Source of the DNA: Sinorhizobium fredii
GTDB taxonomy: Bacteria; Pseudomonadota; Alphaproteobacteria; Rhizobiales; Rhizobiaceae
DNA: 64,000 nt
Assembly (NCBI RefSeq): GCF_002944405.1
Contig: NZ_CP024307.1
Coordinates: 3,515,001 to 3,579,000, forward strand
Reading direction: 5' to 3'
Position 1 is the first letter of the stretch, and every line of letters begins with the position of its first letter. This document shows positions 1-12,695 of this stretch, piece by piece. The position numbers were made by a program, and so were the translations under genes. The notes beneath the pieces are model-generated. The model saw nothing but the letters and a program-made list of their open reading frames with translations. It searched no databases and was not told the origin of the DNA.

Positions 1-1271
1 ACCAGACCACCGGGCTTTTTTCACCGACCGCCCGCTTCGGCGAGCCGGAGGGCTTTGCCCGTTTCGTCAATGGCTGCCACAAGGTCGGCATCGGTGTCAT
101 CCTCGACTGGGTGCCGGCACATTTTCCGACCGACGAGCATGGCCTGCGCTGGTTCGACGGCACGGCGCTCTACGAGCACGAGGATCCGCGCCAGGGCTTC
201 CACCCCGACTGGAACACGGCGATCTACAATTTCGGCCGCGAGGAGGTCGCCGCCTATCTCATCAACAACGCCCTCTACTGGGCCGAGAAGTTCCATGTCG
301 ACGGCCTGCGCGTCGATGCGGTCGCCTCGATGCTCTATCTCGACTATTCGCGCAAGCATGGCGAATGGGTGCCGAACGAGTATGGCGGCAATGAAAATCT
401 CGAGGCGGTCCGCTTTCTGCAGACGATGAACTCCCGTCTCTACGGCATTCATCAGGGCGTGATGACGATCGCCGAGGAGTCGACCTCCTGGCCGAAAGTC
501 TCCCATCCTGTCCACACCGGCGGGCTCGGCTTCGGCTTCAAGTGGAACATGGGCTTCATGCACGACACGCTTCAATATCTGTCGCGCGAGCCGGTGCACC
601 GCAAGTTCCACCACAACGACATGACCTTCGGGCTGCTCTACGCCTTCAGCGAGAATTTCGTCCTGCCGCTGTCGCATGACGAGGTCGTGCACGGCAAGGG
701 ATCGCTGATCGCCAAGATGGCCGGCGACGATTGGCAGAAGTTCGCCAATCTCAGGGCCTATTACGGTTTCATGTGGGGCTATCCGGGCAAGAAGCTGCTG
801 TTCATGGGGCAGGAATTCGCGCAATGGCGCGAATGGTCGGAAGAGCGCCAGCTCGACTGGAACCTGCTTGAATACCACCTGCACGAAGGCATGCGGCGGC
901 TGGTCCGCGACTTGAACGGCACCTATCGTGCGAAGCCGGCGCTGCATGCGCGCGACTGCGAGGGCGAGGGTTTCGAGTGGCTGATTGCCGACGACCGGGG
1001 CAATTCGGTCTTCGCCTGGCTGAGAAAAGCACCGGGCGAGAAGCTGGTCGCCGTCGTCACCAATTTCACCCCCGTCTATCGCGAGGGCTATGACGTGCCG
1101 CTGCCGGTGGCAGGACGCTGGAAGGAAATCCTCAACACCGACGCAGAGATCTACGGAGGAAGCGGCAAGGGCAACGGTGGCGCCGTTCTCGCGGAAAAGA
1201 AATCGAACGGCAGGACGATGGCCACCATCACGCTGCCGCCCTTGGCGACACTGATGCTGGAGCAGGATTGA
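1..1271 (+). CDS. glgB: 1,4-alpha-glucan branching enzyme GlgB (5' end outside window)
   Basis: Partial gene read in frame from base 3 to the TGA at 1271; about 422 residues of an enzyme usually near 730 aa, so the N-terminal CBM48 part and the start lie outside the window. GlgB is a GH13 enzyme that makes the alpha-1,6 branches of glycogen in the cytoplasm. Visible motifs are DWVPAHFP near the left edge, [10 protein letters not shown] (GH13 region II with the nucleophile Asp), MTIAEEST (region III Glu) and [14 protein letters not shown] (region IV), followed by a C-terminal all-beta domain ending in LATLMLEQD. The glycogen genes glgC, glgA, pgm and glgX follow on the same strand, the usual rhizobial order. 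Identification is secure. Confidence 0.97.
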   Translation, partial: QTTGLFSPTARFGEPEGFARFVNGCHKVGIGVILDWVPAHFPTDEHGLRWFDGTALYEHEDPRQGFHPDWNTAIYNFGREEVAAYLINNALYWAEKFHVDGLRVDAVASMLYLDYSRKHGEWVPNEYGGNENLEAVRFLQTMNSRLYGIHQGVMTIAEESTSWPKVSHPVHTGGLGFGFKWNMGFMHDTLQYLSREPVHRKFHHNDMTFGLLYAFSENFVLPLSHDEVVHGKGSLIAKMAGDDWQKFANLRAYYGFMWGYPGKKLLFMGQEFAQWREWSEERQLDWNLLEYHLHEGMRRLVRDLNGTYRAKPALHARDCEGEGFEWLIADDRGNSVFAWLRKAPGEKLVAVVTNFTPVYREGYDVPLPVAGRWKEILNTDAEIYGGSGKGNGGAVLAEKKSNGRTMATITLPPLATLMLEQD

Positions 1272-1385
1272 GGAATGGGTCTCGTCGGCACCGCCGGCGG
1301 ACGGATAGAAAGAAATCATGGGGCCCGCGAGGCGTCGCAGAATGCCGCCGGGCGGTCCTCGAAGAACTGATCTTGGGGAGGACAA

Positions 1386-2648
1386 ATGGTGGAAAAGCGT
1401 ACTCAACCCCTGGCCCGTGATGCCATGGCCTATGTTCTCGCCGGCGGCCGCGGCAGCCGACTGAAGGAACTAACCGACCGGCGCGCCAAGCCTGCCGTTT
1501 ATTTCGGCGGCAAGGCGCGCATCATCGATTTCGCGCTTTCCAACGCGCTGAATTCCGGTATCCGCCGCATCGGCGTGGCGACGCAGTACAAGGCCCACTC
1601 GCTGATCCGGCACCTGCAGCGCGGCTGGAACTTCTTCCGCCCCGAGCGCAACGAGAGCTTCGACATCCTGCCGGCCAGCCAGCGCGTCTCGGAGACGCAA
1701 TGGTATGAAGGCACCGCCGACGCGGTCTTCCAGAACATCGACATCATCGAGGATCACGGCGTCGAGTACATGGTCATCCTCGCCGGCGACCACATCTACA
1801 AGATGGACTACGAGTTGATGCTGCAGCAGCACGTCGATTCCGGCGCCGATGTGACGATCGGCTGCCTCGAAGTGCCGCGCATGGAGGCGACAGGTTTCGG
1901 CGTCATGCATGTGGATGACAAGGACCGGATCATCGCCTTCGTCGAGAAGCCGGCCGATCCGCCCGGCATTCCGGGCAACCCGGAGATGGCGCTCGCCTCC
2001 ATGGGCATCTACGTCTTCCACACCAAGTTCCTGATGGACATGCTGCGCCGCGACGCGGCCGATCCCAAATCGAGCCGCGACTTCGGCAAGGACATCATTC
2101 CCTATATCGTCGAGCACGGGAAAGCCGTGGCGCACCGCTTCACCCATTCCTGCGTCCGCTCGGACTTCGAACGCGAGGCCTATTGGCGCGACGTCGGCAC
2201 CATCGACGCCTATTGGCAGGCGAACATCGACCTCACCCATATCACGCCGGAGCTCGACATCTACGACAGCACCTGGCCGATCTGGACCTTCTCCGAGATC
2301 AAGCCGCCGGCGAAATTCGTCCATGACGACGACAATCGCCGCGGTTCGGCGACCTCGTCCCTCGTCTCGGGCGATTGCATCATCTCCGGCGCAACGCTCA
2401 ACAAGAGCCTGTTGTTCACCGGCGTCCGCATCAATTCATACTCCCGACTCGAAAATGCCGTAGTTCTCCCCGACGTGACGGTCGGGCGGCATTCGATCCT
2501 GCGCAATGTCGTCATCGACAGCCGGGTGGTCATCCCGGAAGGGTTGATCGTCGGCGATGATCCGGAGCTCGACGCCAAGCGCTTCCGCCGGACCGAGAAC
2601 GGCGTCTGCCTGATCACCCAAACGATGATCGACAAGCTGGGAATGTAG
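1386..2648 (+). CDS. glgC: glucose-1-phosphate adenylyltransferase GlgC
   Basis: 420 aa, normal length. Makes ADP-glucose from ATP and glucose-1-phosphate, the committed step of glycogen synthesis. The nucleotidyltransferase domain opens with [20 protein letters not shown] (residues about 15-34, pyrophosphorylase signature) followed by [25 protein letters not shown]-like FVEKP and the [11 protein letters not shown] motif are present, then a left-handed beta-helix C-terminal domain with hexapeptide-like repeats ([20 protein letters not shown]). ATG at 1386 is preceded by GGGGAGGACAA, a strong ribosome binding site. It lies 114 nt after glgB and 8 nt before glgA. Confidence 0.98.
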   Translation: MVEKRTQPLARDAMAYVLAGGRGSRLKELTDRRAKPAVYFGGKARIIDFALSNALNSGIRRIGVATQYKAHSLIRHLQRGWNFFRPERNESFDILPASQRVSETQWYEGTADAVFQNIDIIEDHGVEYMVILAGDHIYKMDYELMLQQHVDSGADVTIGCLEVPRMEATGFGVMHVDDKDRIIAFVEKPADPPGIPGNPEMALASMGIYVFHTKFLMDMLRRDAADPKSSRDFGKDIIPYIVEHGKAVAHRFTHSCVRSDFEREAYWRDVGTIDAYWQANIDLTHITPELDIYDSTWPIWTFSEIKPPAKFVHDDDNRRGSATSSLVSGDCIISGATLNKSLLFTGVRINSYSRLENAVVLPDVTVGRHSILRNVVIDSRVVIPEGLIVGDDPELDAKRFRRTENGVCLITQTMIDKLGM

Positions 2649-2656
2649 GCCGCCGT

Positions 2657-5730
<3,074 letters not shown>

Positions 5731-5783
5731 GGAACAGTGCGGCGAGGATCGCGACCCGCGGCCCTTCTCTCTACTGCCCTCAA

Positions 5784-5949
5784 CCCCCTCTGCCCTGCCG
5801 GGCATCTCCCCCACAAGGGGGGAGATCGACTCGCGGCAAGCCCATCGCTCCCGCAGGAAAACCGGCAGCCCGAGTCCGGCGACGGGCACCGGCCGAGCCA
5901 CATCCAATCTCCCCCTTGTGGGGGAGATGCCCGGCAGGGCAGAGGGGGT
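5784..5949. repeat. rhizobial intergenic mosaic (RIME-like) palindrome
   Basis: A large inverted repeat fills most of the pgm-glgX gap. The left arm (5784-5826) holds CTGCCCTGCCGGGCATCTCC followed by a run CCCCACAAGGGG; the right arm (5907-5949) is its near-perfect reverse complement, with GGAGATGCCCGGCAGGGCAG. About 80 nt of unrelated sequence separates the arms. Arm sequence and layout match the RIME-type elements known from Sinorhizobium and Rhizobium intergenic DNA. In RNA it would form a very stable hairpin between pgm and glgX, perhaps ending or processing the upstream transcript. Confidence 0.85.
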
Positions 5950-5995
5950 GGACGGAATACAGAATTCAGTTGTGAATCAAAAAGGACGTGCCGTC

Positions 5996-7960
5996 ATGCC
6001 GACGACCGGAATTCCACCCCTCGGCGTGATGCACACGCCTGGCGGGACACGTTTTGCCGTCTGGTCGCACAATGCCGCCCGTATCGAGCTCTGCCTGTTC
6101 GACAAGCAGGGCGAAAAGGAATTGCGCCGTCTGCCGATGGCGCGCGATGGCGATGTGCACAGCATCACTCTTCCCGACGTGCCGCCTGGCAGTCGCTATG
6201 GCCTACGCGCCGAGGGCGTCTACTCACCCGATCACGGATTGTGGTTCGATCCATCGAAGCTGCTGGTCGATCCCTATGCTATTGAACTCGACCGCCCCTT
6301 TCTCCACGATCCGCGCCTGACCGTCTTCGGCGAGGAGACCGCCGACCTCGTGCCGAAAGCGATCGTGACCGACGTCAAGGCACTCAACCCGAAGCCGCCA
6401 TTGTTCCAGCCTGGCGGGCTGATCTACGAGGTCGCGGTCAAGCCGTTCACTATCCTTCATCCGGAGATTTCGGAAAAGAAGCGCGGCACGCTGGCCGCCC
6501 TCGCCGAGCCGGTCGTCATCGAGCACCTGCACCGCCTCGGCGTCTCCGCCGTCGAACTGATGCCGATCGTCGCCTGGATTGACGAGCGGCACCTGCCGCC
6601 GCTCGGGCTTCACAACGGCTGGGGCTACAACCCGATCGCGCCGATGGCGCTCGATCCGCGCCTGGTTCCAGGCGGCATCAAGGAACTGCGCAAAACCGTC
6701 GAAGCCCTGCACAAGGCCGGCATCGGCGTCATCCTCGATCTCGTCTTCAATCATTCTGGCGAAAGCGACCGCTACGGCGCCACGCTTTCGATGCGCGGGC
6801 TCGACAATCTTACCTATTATCGCCATGTCATCGACCAGCCGGGAGAACTTATCAACGACACCGGCTGCGGCAATACCATCGCTTGCGACCACCCGATGGT
6901 TCAAAGGCTGATCCTCGATAGCCTGCGTCACTTCGTTCTTGCCGCCGGCGTCGACGGATTCCGCTTCGACCTTGCCTCGATCCTCGGCCGGGATATGAGC
7001 GGCTTTCATCGCGACGCAGCACTCTTCTCGGCAATCGCAGCCGATCCCCTGCTGTCGGACCGCGTACTCGTCGCCGAGCCCTGGGACACCGGTCCCGGCG
7101 GCTATCAGCTCGGCAATTTCCCTGAAGGCTTCCTCGAATGGAACGATCGGGCGCGCGACGATATCCGCCGCTATTGGCGCGGCGACCGACATGCTGTGGG
7201 CGCGCTCGCCACAGCGCTTGCCGGCTCCTCCGACACGTTTTCGCGCTGGGGCGAGACGAGAACACGCACCGTCAATTTCATTGCCGCCCATGACGGCTTC
7301 ACGCTTTTCGACCTCGTCTCCTACGCGCGCAAGCACAACGAGGCGAATGGCGAAGGCAATCGCGACGGGCACAACGAGAACTACGCCTGGAACAACGGTG
7401 CCGAAGGCCCGACCGACGATCCGGAGGTCGTGACGGCCCGGCGGAGCGATGCCATGGCGCTCCTCGGCAGCCTCTTCGCCTCGCGCGGAACGATCATGCT
7501 GGCGGCAGGCGACGAAGGCGGCCGCAGCCAGCACGGCAACAACAACGCCTATGCGCAGGACAACGCGATCACCTGGCTCGACTGGGAAAAGCTCGACCAA
7601 AAACTCGTCGACCACACGGCCGCGCTCTCCGCCATGCGCCGCCGCTTCGGCATCTTCGCCGAGACGTCATTCTTCACCGGACAAGGCGACGTCGCCTGGC
7701 TTCGCCTCGACGGTCACCCGATGACGGTCGAGGATTGGGAACATCCGGCAACCGACAACCTGGCCATGGTTTTGGCGACCGAGGATCGGCAGCAGCAGCG
7801 CTCGACCCGGCTCGCCGTCGTCATCAACCGCAGCCATGCGCCCCACCCCTTCAGACCGCCCACCAGCCTCGTCGGCGAATGGCGCGATGCCCTCTCGGGT
7901 GCTAGGCTGCCGGCCTTCGCTCCGGCGCGCTCGGTCAGCTTCTTCGTCGAGGTTTTCTAA
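5996..7960 (+). CDS. glgX: glycogen debranching enzyme GlgX
   Basis: 654 aa, normal length. Cuts alpha-1,6 branches from phosphorylase-limited glycogen. An N-terminal CBM48-like domain (residues about 5-90) is followed by a GH13 barrel with VILDLVFNHSGES (region I), GVDGFRFDLASIL (region II with nucleophile Asp), RVLVAEPWDTG (region III, general acid Glu) and FIAAHDGFTLFDLVSY (region IV), the last being typical of the GlgX/TreX group. The frame is open upstream into the repeat, but ATG 5996 is preceded by AAAGGACG and gives the family N terminus. Confidence 0.96.
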   Translation: MPTTGIPPLGVMHTPGGTRFAVWSHNAARIELCLFDKQGEKELRRLPMARDGDVHSITLPDVPPGSRYGLRAEGVYSPDHGLWFDPSKLLVDPYAIELDRPFLHDPRLTVFGEETADLVPKAIVTDVKALNPKPPLFQPGGLIYEVAVKPFTILHPEISEKKRGTLAALAEPVVIEHLHRLGVSAVELMPIVAWIDERHLPPLGLHNGWGYNPIAPMALDPRLVPGGIKELRKTVEALHKAGIGVILDLVFNHSGESDRYGATLSMRGLDNLTYYRHVIDQPGELINDTGCGNTIACDHPMVQRLILDSLRHFVLAAGVDGFRFDLASILGRDMSGFHRDAALFSAIAADPLLSDRVLVAEPWDTGPGGYQLGNFPEGFLEWNDRARDDIRRYWRGDRHAVGALATALAGSSDTFSRWGETRTRTVNFIAAHDGFTLFDLVSYARKHNEANGEGNRDGHNENYAWNNGAEGPTDDPEVVTARRSDAMALLGSLFASRGTIMLAAGDEGGRSQHGNNNAYAQDNAITWLDWEKLDQKLVDHTAALSAMRRRFGIFAETSFFTGQGDVAWLRLDGHPMTVEDWEHPATDNLAMVLATEDRQQQRSTRLAVVINRSHAPHPFRPPTSLVGEWRDALSGARLPAFAPARSVSFFVEVF

Positions 7961-8037
7961 AGTTTTACCGCCACTTGCTAGAAATTGCCCGGCCGGCCTA
8001 TAGATCGATAGGGGGGCCGCTGGTTCAGGACAAACAA

Positions 8038-8526
8038 ATGCCGCAAGACATTTCACTTTCCGACGTCAAGAATCTGATCGGCAAAGAAATCGGCGTGTCC
8101 GACTGGATCACCGTTTCCCAAAAGACAATCGACAATTTTGCCGAAGCGACGGGCGACTTCCAGTTCATTCACACCGATCCCGAGCGCGCGGCCGCCGAGA
8201 CGCCCTTCGGCGGCACGATCGCGCACGGCTTCCTGTCGCTCTCGCTGCTCTCGGCGATGAACTACAATTGCCTGCCGAAGATCCGCGAGCAGACGATGGG
8301 CATCAACTACGGCTTCGACAAGGTGCGCTTCATGGCGCCGGTCAAGAGCGGCGCGCGGGTGCGCGGCCGCTTCAGCATGGCAGACGCCCGCTTCCGCGGC
8401 GCCGGCATGCTGATGATCACCTATGACGCGACCGTGGAAATCGAGGGCGAGCGCAAGCCGGCGCTGACGGCGGTGTGGCAGACGATCATCCAGTTCGACC
8501 CGAAGGACCGGCCGGCGGATGTCTGA
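8038..8526 (+). CDS. MaoC-like (hot-dog fold) dehydratase
   Basis: 162 aa. The hydratase-2 signature is clear: NFAEATGDFQFIHTDPERAA (catalytic Asp/His pair) followed by TPFGGTIAHGFLSLSLLSAM. Such proteins act as (R)-specific enoyl-CoA hydratases or related dehydratases; the substrate cannot be read from sequence. ATG 8038 follows a weak purine stretch (AGGACAAACAA) and matches the family start MPQDISLSDVKNLIGKE; the frame is open about 20 codons further upstream. It sits alone between glgX and the sox operon, which points toward it. Confidence 0.9.
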   Translation: MPQDISLSDVKNLIGKEIGVSDWITVSQKTIDNFAEATGDFQFIHTDPERAAAETPFGGTIAHGFLSLSLLSAMNYNCLPKIREQTMGINYGFDKVRFMAPVKSGARVRGRFSMADARFRGAGMLMITYDATVEIEGERKPALTAVWQTIIQFDPKDRPADV

Positions 8527-8568
8527 CGAGCCAACTTTATGCGCCAATGACGAGGAACGCCGCAAGTT

Positions 8569-8699
8569 GCCCCTCTCCTCGGGTTTAACCCGGGGACTAG
8601 CCCTCTGCCCGTAGCGACGGGGAGACGGGACTGGCGCCGGCGCGGAACAGTCCTTCGCCCCGCCTGCGGGGAGAAGGTGGCGGCAGCCGGATGAGGGGC
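8569..8699. repeat. second intergenic mosaic repeat with terminal inverted repeats
   Basis: A GC-rich intergenic element bounded by perfect 7-nt inverted repeats GCCCCTC (8569-8575) and GAGGGGC (8693-8699). Inside are smaller palindromes: CGGGTT/AACCCG around 8580-8592 and GGACTG/CAGTCC around 8629-8654, then a stretch resembling the common Sinorhizobium intergenic motif ending GGATGAGGGGC. It lies between the convergent MaoC and soxG genes. It is a different element class from the repeat at 5784-5949. Confidence 0.75.
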
Positions 8700-8705
8700 G
8701 AACAT

Positions 8706-8741
8706 CGGAAAAAGAAAAAGCGGCAGATCGCTCCGCCGCTT
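8706..8741 (-). terminator. Rho-independent terminator of the sox operon
   Basis: On the minus strand just after soxG, arms AAGCGGC and GCCGCTT (8719-8725 and 8735-8741) are followed by a T-rich tail TTTTTCTTTTT. This is a textbook terminator for the minus-strand sox transcript. Confidence 0.85.
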
Positions 8742-8753
8742 CCGATGCTCTTT

Positions 8754-9302
8754 TCAATGCGCCGCGTCTTCAGCGCCTTCCGAAAGCAGGCCGAAGACGA
8801 AGGGGGCGAACGACCGCCAGCACTCGAGGCGGAACGTATCCTCCGCCGTGCGGAGGAGAACGATCTCGGCCTTGCCGAAGATGGTGCGCGAGCAGGCGCC
8901 GACCGGGAAGAGGCCGAGCGACAGGTCCTGCGGGCAACCGCTGTTGATGGCCACTTCCGCGCCTGGTCCGCTGACGATGACCGCCGTGTTGCGGTGCGAC
9001 ACGTCGACCGCGGAATGCAGGGTACCGCTCTGGGCGGCAGCGCCCATCAGGTCGGCGCCGTCCTCGTCGATCACCAGCCACTCGTCCGGACCGAGCCAGA
9101 GCGCGTGGCGCTTGGCCGTCGATGCCGAGGTCTTCGGCCGCGTCGGGAGCGTCACCCCGAGAGCGGCCGAGAGGGCCGGCACCGCGTCCTTGCCGGCGCG
9201 CAGGGATATCCGCGAGGCGGGTGCCGCCGGCGTGAGGATCGCCGCGTGCGAGCCGCCCCTGAGGCCGGCGAGCGGAGCTTTGCGAATTGCCTGGTCAGCC
9301 AT
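8754..9302 (-). CDS. soxG: sarcosine oxidase gamma subunit SoxG
   Basis: 182 aa, typical for the gamma chain of heterotetrameric sarcosine oxidase. The family region KRHALWLGPDEWLVIDEDG and the following DVSHRNTAVIVSGPGAEVAI are easy to see. The ATG at 9302 (MADQAIRKAPLAGLRGG) follows GGAGGTCGCC and overlaps the soxA stop by 8 nt, pointing to translational coupling. The complex oxidises sarcosine to glycine and formaldehyde, passing the latter to tetrahydrofolate. Last gene of the soxBDAG operon. Confidence 0.94.
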   Translation of the reverse strand: MADQAIRKAPLAGLRGGSHAAILTPAAPASRISLRAGKDAVPALSAALGVTLPTRPKTSASTAKRHALWLGPDEWLVIDEDGADLMGAAAQSGTLHSAVDVSHRNTAVIVSGPGAEVAINSGCPQDLSLGLFPVGACSRTIFGKAEIVLLRTAEDTFRLECWRSFAPFVFGLLSEGAEDAAH

Positions 9303-12288
9303 GGAGGCGACCTCCTTCCTTGTCAAAGAACACCGTGTCGCTCACTTCGACCGCAATCGTCCGGTCGGCCATCGGCACGTAGAGCGTCTGGCCGAGGCGC
9401 GCCTGTCCGCCGGCGACGACGGCCAGCGCGATCGAGCGGCCGCAATTCGACGACCAGTAGGACGAGGTCACATGACCGAGCATGGTCATGGGTTTCGGCT
9501 CGTTCGGATCGGCGACGATCTGCGCGCCTTCCTCCAGCACCACCTTCGGATCCTTGGTGAGCAGGCCGACGAGCTGCTTGCGGCCATCCTTGACGAGATC
9601 GGGCCGCTTCAGGCCGCGAATACCGATGAAGTCCGGCTTCTTCTTCGACACCGCCCAGGAAACACCGGCGTCATGCGGCGTGAGGGTGCCGTCGGTGTCC
9701 TGGCCGACGATGATGTAGCCCTTCTCGGCGCGCAGAACGTGCATCGTCTCCGTCCCGTAGGCGCAGGCGCCCATCGGCTCGGCCCGGGCCCAGATCGCCT
9801 CCCAAACCGCCTGGCCGTAATCCGCCGGGACGTTGACCTCGAAGCCGAGCTCGCCGGTGAACGACATGCGGAAGAGCCTGGTCGGAACACCGCAGATCCG
9901 CCCTTCGGCGACGCTCATATGCGGGAAGGCTTCGTTCGAAAGATCGATGCCCTCGACGAGCGGCGCGATGATCTCGCGCGCCTTCGGTCCCTGCACGGCG
10001 ATGACGGCCCATTGCTCCGTCGTCGAGGTCAGCCACACCTTGAGATGCGGGAACTCCGTCTGGAGATAGTCTTCCATGTGCTGCAGGACGCGCGGCGCGC
10101 CGCCGGTCGTCGTCGTCACGTGGAAGCGATCCTCGGCGAGCCGGCCCACCACGCCGTCGTCATAGACGAAGCCATCGTCGCGCAGCATGATGCCGTAGCG
10201 GCACCGGCCGGGCTTCAGGTTGTCCCACGCGTTGGTATACATCAGGTTCAGGAACTGGGCTGCATCGGGGCCGACGACCTCGATCTTGCCGAGCGTCGAG
10301 GCGTCGAAGACGCCGGCAACGTCGCGGACGGTCTTGCACTCGCGGGCGACGGCGTCATGCATGCTCTCACCGGCTTTCGGATAGAACCAGGCGCGCTTCC
10401 AGTTGCCGACATCCTCGAACTCGGCGCCCTGCGCCTCCTCCCAGGCATGCATCGGCGTCTTGCGGGCCGGATCGAACAGGCTGCCGCGCGAATGGTTTAC
10501 GATCGCGCCGAAGGTAACCGGCGTATAGGGCTGGCGGAAGGTCGTCAGCCCCACCTCGGGGATCCCCTTGCCGAGCGCTTCCGCGGCGATCGCGAGCCCG
10601 TGCATGTTGGAGAGCTTGCCCTGGTCGGAGGCCATGCCGTTCGTGGTGAAGCGCTTGATATGCTCGACAGAGTGCATGCCCTCGCGCACGGCCAGGCGAA
10701 TGTCCTTGGCGCAGACGTCGTGCTGGAAATCGATGAAGGCCTTGACCGTCGTATCGGGCCCCGCCCCTTCGGCCGCCCCGATCATGCCACCGGTCCATTC
10801 GAAGGCGTTCTGACCGGTGAGCGTTACCTGCGCACCACCTTCTGCGCCGGAGGCCCGCGCCGCCAGCTCGCCGGCGGCAAGCGCCTCGTCGATCGTCGCC
10901 TGGAGATCGTCGGTGCCGTTGCATGCGCCGATCGACAGGCAGTCCTGCGCATAAGTGCCCGGCAGGAAGCGCTCGGTCTCCGCATCAAACTTCACCTTGC
11001 CGCGCGACTGCGAGAAGAGGTGCACCGAGGGTGTCCAGCCGGCCGAGACGAGCAGCGCATCGACGGCGATCTTGCGTGCCCCGCTGCCGCCATTGCGGGC
11101 GACGGTGATCGAGGCGATCCGCAGCTTCCCCGTCGTGTTGACGACGGAGTGCCCCTTGAGCACCTCGATGCCGAGCTCTCTCGCCTTTTCCAGCACCGCT
11201 TCGCCCGGTTTTTCGCGGCAATCGACGAGGACCGGAACCGCGACGCCGGCCTTCTTGAGGTCGAAGGCGGCCTCGTAGGCGGAATCATGCGCGGTGTAAA
11301 TGCCGACCTTCTTGCCGACGGCAACGCCGAAATGGTTGAGGAAGGTGCGGCCGGCCGAGGCCAGCAGGATGCCCGGCCGGTCATTGTTGGCGAACACCAT
11401 GTGGCGCTCGATCGCGCCGTTGGCGAGGATCACCTTCTTGGCGCGCACCTGCCAGAGCCGCTCCCGCGGCAGCGCCTTGTCAGGCGAGGCGAGATGGTCG
11501 GTCACCCGCTCGACCAGTCCGACGAAATTGTGGTTGTAGTAACCGAAGGCCGTCGTGCGCGCCAGCACGGTGACGTTGTCCATGCCGCCAAGCGCCCTGC
11601 CGGTCTCCTGGGCCCAGTCGTAACCGGGTTTGCCGTCGATGGTCGTGCCGCTGTCATAACGTAGCGCGCCGCCTACATCCGGCTGCTCGTCGCAGAGGAT
11701 CACCTTCGCCCCCGCCTTTGCCGCGGCGAGCGCGGCCGCGAGACCGGCAACGCCGGCGCCGACCACCAGCACGTCGCAATGGGCATAGCGGCTCGCATAA
11801 TGATCCGGATCGGGCTCGGTCGGCGCCACGCCGAGGCCGGCTGCCCGGCGGATGAAGGGCTCGTAGAGCGCGTGCCACGCCGCCTTCGGCCACATGAAGG
11901 TCTTGTAGTAGAAGCCGGCGGCGAAGAAGGGCGACAGGAGATCGTTGAAGCCGCCGACGTCGAAGGCAAGAGACGGCCAGCGGTTCTGCGACGCGACCTT
12001 CATGCCGTCGAACACTTCCTGGACGGTGGCGCGCACGTTCGGCTGGCGGCGGGCCGCATCGCGCGAGACGTCGAGAAGCGCATTCGGCTCCTCGGCGCCG
12101 GCCGAAAGGATGCCGCGCGGGCGGTGATACTTGAACGAACGGCCGACGAGATGGATGTCGTTGGCGATCAGCGCCGAGGCGACCGTATCGCCCTCTAGCG
12201 CCGTCAGCGTGCGGCCGTCGAAGCTGAAGCGTGCGGTGCGGGCCGGCGTCAGGCGCCCCGCACCGGAAATGCGATTGACCCCGCTCAT
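9295..12288 (-). CDS. soxA: sarcosine oxidase alpha subunit SoxA
   Basis: 997 aa, normal for the alpha chain. Order of domains: an N-terminal 2Fe-2S-like ubiquitin-type fold (residues about 1-95, LTALEGDTVASALIANDIH), an NAD-binding Rossmann domain with CDVLVVGAGVAGLAAALAAA, and a C-terminal aminomethyltransferase (GcvT-like) folate domain including GELGFEVNVPADYGQAVWEA. The C-terminal domain captures formaldehyde as methylene-tetrahydrofolate. The start at 12288 overlaps soxD by 4 nt (ATGA); the frame is open upstream, but that part is the soxD region in another frame. Confidence 0.97.
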   Translation of the reverse strand: MSGVNRISGAGRLTPARTARFSFDGRTLTALEGDTVASALIANDIHLVGRSFKYHRPRGILSAGAEEPNALLDVSRDAARRQPNVRATVQEVFDGMKVASQNRWPSLAFDVGGFNDLLSPFFAAGFYYKTFMWPKAAWHALYEPFIRRAAGLGVAPTEPDPDHYASRYAHCDVLVVGAGVAGLAAALAAAKAGAKVILCDEQPDVGGALRYDSGTTIDGKPGYDWAQETGRALGGMDNVTVLARTTAFGYYNHNFVGLVERVTDHLASPDKALPRERLWQVRAKKVILANGAIERHMVFANNDRPGILLASAGRTFLNHFGVAVGKKVGIYTAHDSAYEAAFDLKKAGVAVPVLVDCREKPGEAVLEKARELGIEVLKGHSVVNTTGKLRIASITVARNGGSGARKIAVDALLVSAGWTPSVHLFSQSRGKVKFDAETERFLPGTYAQDCLSIGACNGTDDLQATIDEALAAGELAARASGAEGGAQVTLTGQNAFEWTGGMIGAAEGAGPDTTVKAFIDFQHDVCAKDIRLAVREGMHSVEHIKRFTTNGMASDQGKLSNMHGLAIAAEALGKGIPEVGLTTFRQPYTPVTFGAIVNHSRGSLFDPARKTPMHAWEEAQGAEFEDVGNWKRAWFYPKAGESMHDAVARECKTVRDVAGVFDASTLGKIEVVGPDAAQFLNLMYTNAWDNLKPGRCRYGIMLRDDGFVYDDGVVGRLAEDRFHVTTTTGGAPRVLQHMEDYLQTEFPHLKVWLTSTTEQWAVIAVQGPKAREIIAPLVEGIDLSNEAFPHMSVAEGRICGVPTRLFRMSFTGELGFEVNVPADYGQAVWEAIWARAEPMGACAYGTETMHVLRAEKGYIIVGQDTDGTLTPHDAGVSWAVSKKKPDFIGIRGLKRPDLVKDGRKQLVGLLTKDPKVVLEEGAQIVADPNEPKPMTMLGHVTSSYWSSNCGRSIALAVVAGGQARLGQTLYVPMADRTIAVEVSDTVFFDKEGGRLHG

Positions 12289-12626
12289 TGGGCTGCTCCT
12301 TCCAGGGCCTCGTAGGTTTCGACCGTCGCGCTCGTCTCGGGCGCCGCGTCGAGATTGGGCTTCGGCTCGCCGGCCTTGTAGGTCGTCAGGAACCGGTCGC
12401 TGACCGTATCGCGGGCGGCGTTGAAAAACCGGCCGCAGCCGTGGATGTGGCGCCATCTCTCGAAGATCACGCCCTTCGGGTTGTCGCGCAGGAAGAAATA
12501 GGCCTCGAATTCTTCGTCGCTGATCTCGGCGATGTTGGTCGGACGGGCGATGTGGGCATCACCGCCGTTGCGGAATTCGAGCTCCGAGCGCTCTTCCTCG
12601 CAATAGGGGCAGTAAATCAGAAGCAT
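12285..12626 (-). CDS. soxD: sarcosine oxidase delta subunit SoxD
   Basis: 113 aa, typical size. The zinc-binding start MLLIYCPYCEEERSELEF has a CPYC pair, with HIHGCGRFFNAARDT further on, as in all SoxD proteins. The ATG at 12626 gives the conserved N terminus. It lies 69 nt downstream of soxB and overlaps soxA by 4 nt. Confidence 0.96.
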   Translation of the reverse strand: MLLIYCPYCEEERSELEFRNGGDAHIARPTNIAEISDEEFEAYFFLRDNPKGVIFERWRHIHGCGRFFNAARDTVSDRFLTTYKAGEPKPNLDAAPETSATVETYEALEGAAQ

Positions 12627-12695
12627 CTGGTAATTCCTCGCGTTAGAGCGCCGCGTCTTCCCCGGAAGGCGCAAAGGTCGCTCTATCCTTCAACT

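Noticed and set aside
8848..11664. A 938-codon plus-strand open frame opposite soxA
   Set aside because: It lies antisense to soxA/soxG, has the His/Arg/Asp-rich composition of a GC-rich shadow frame and no domain.
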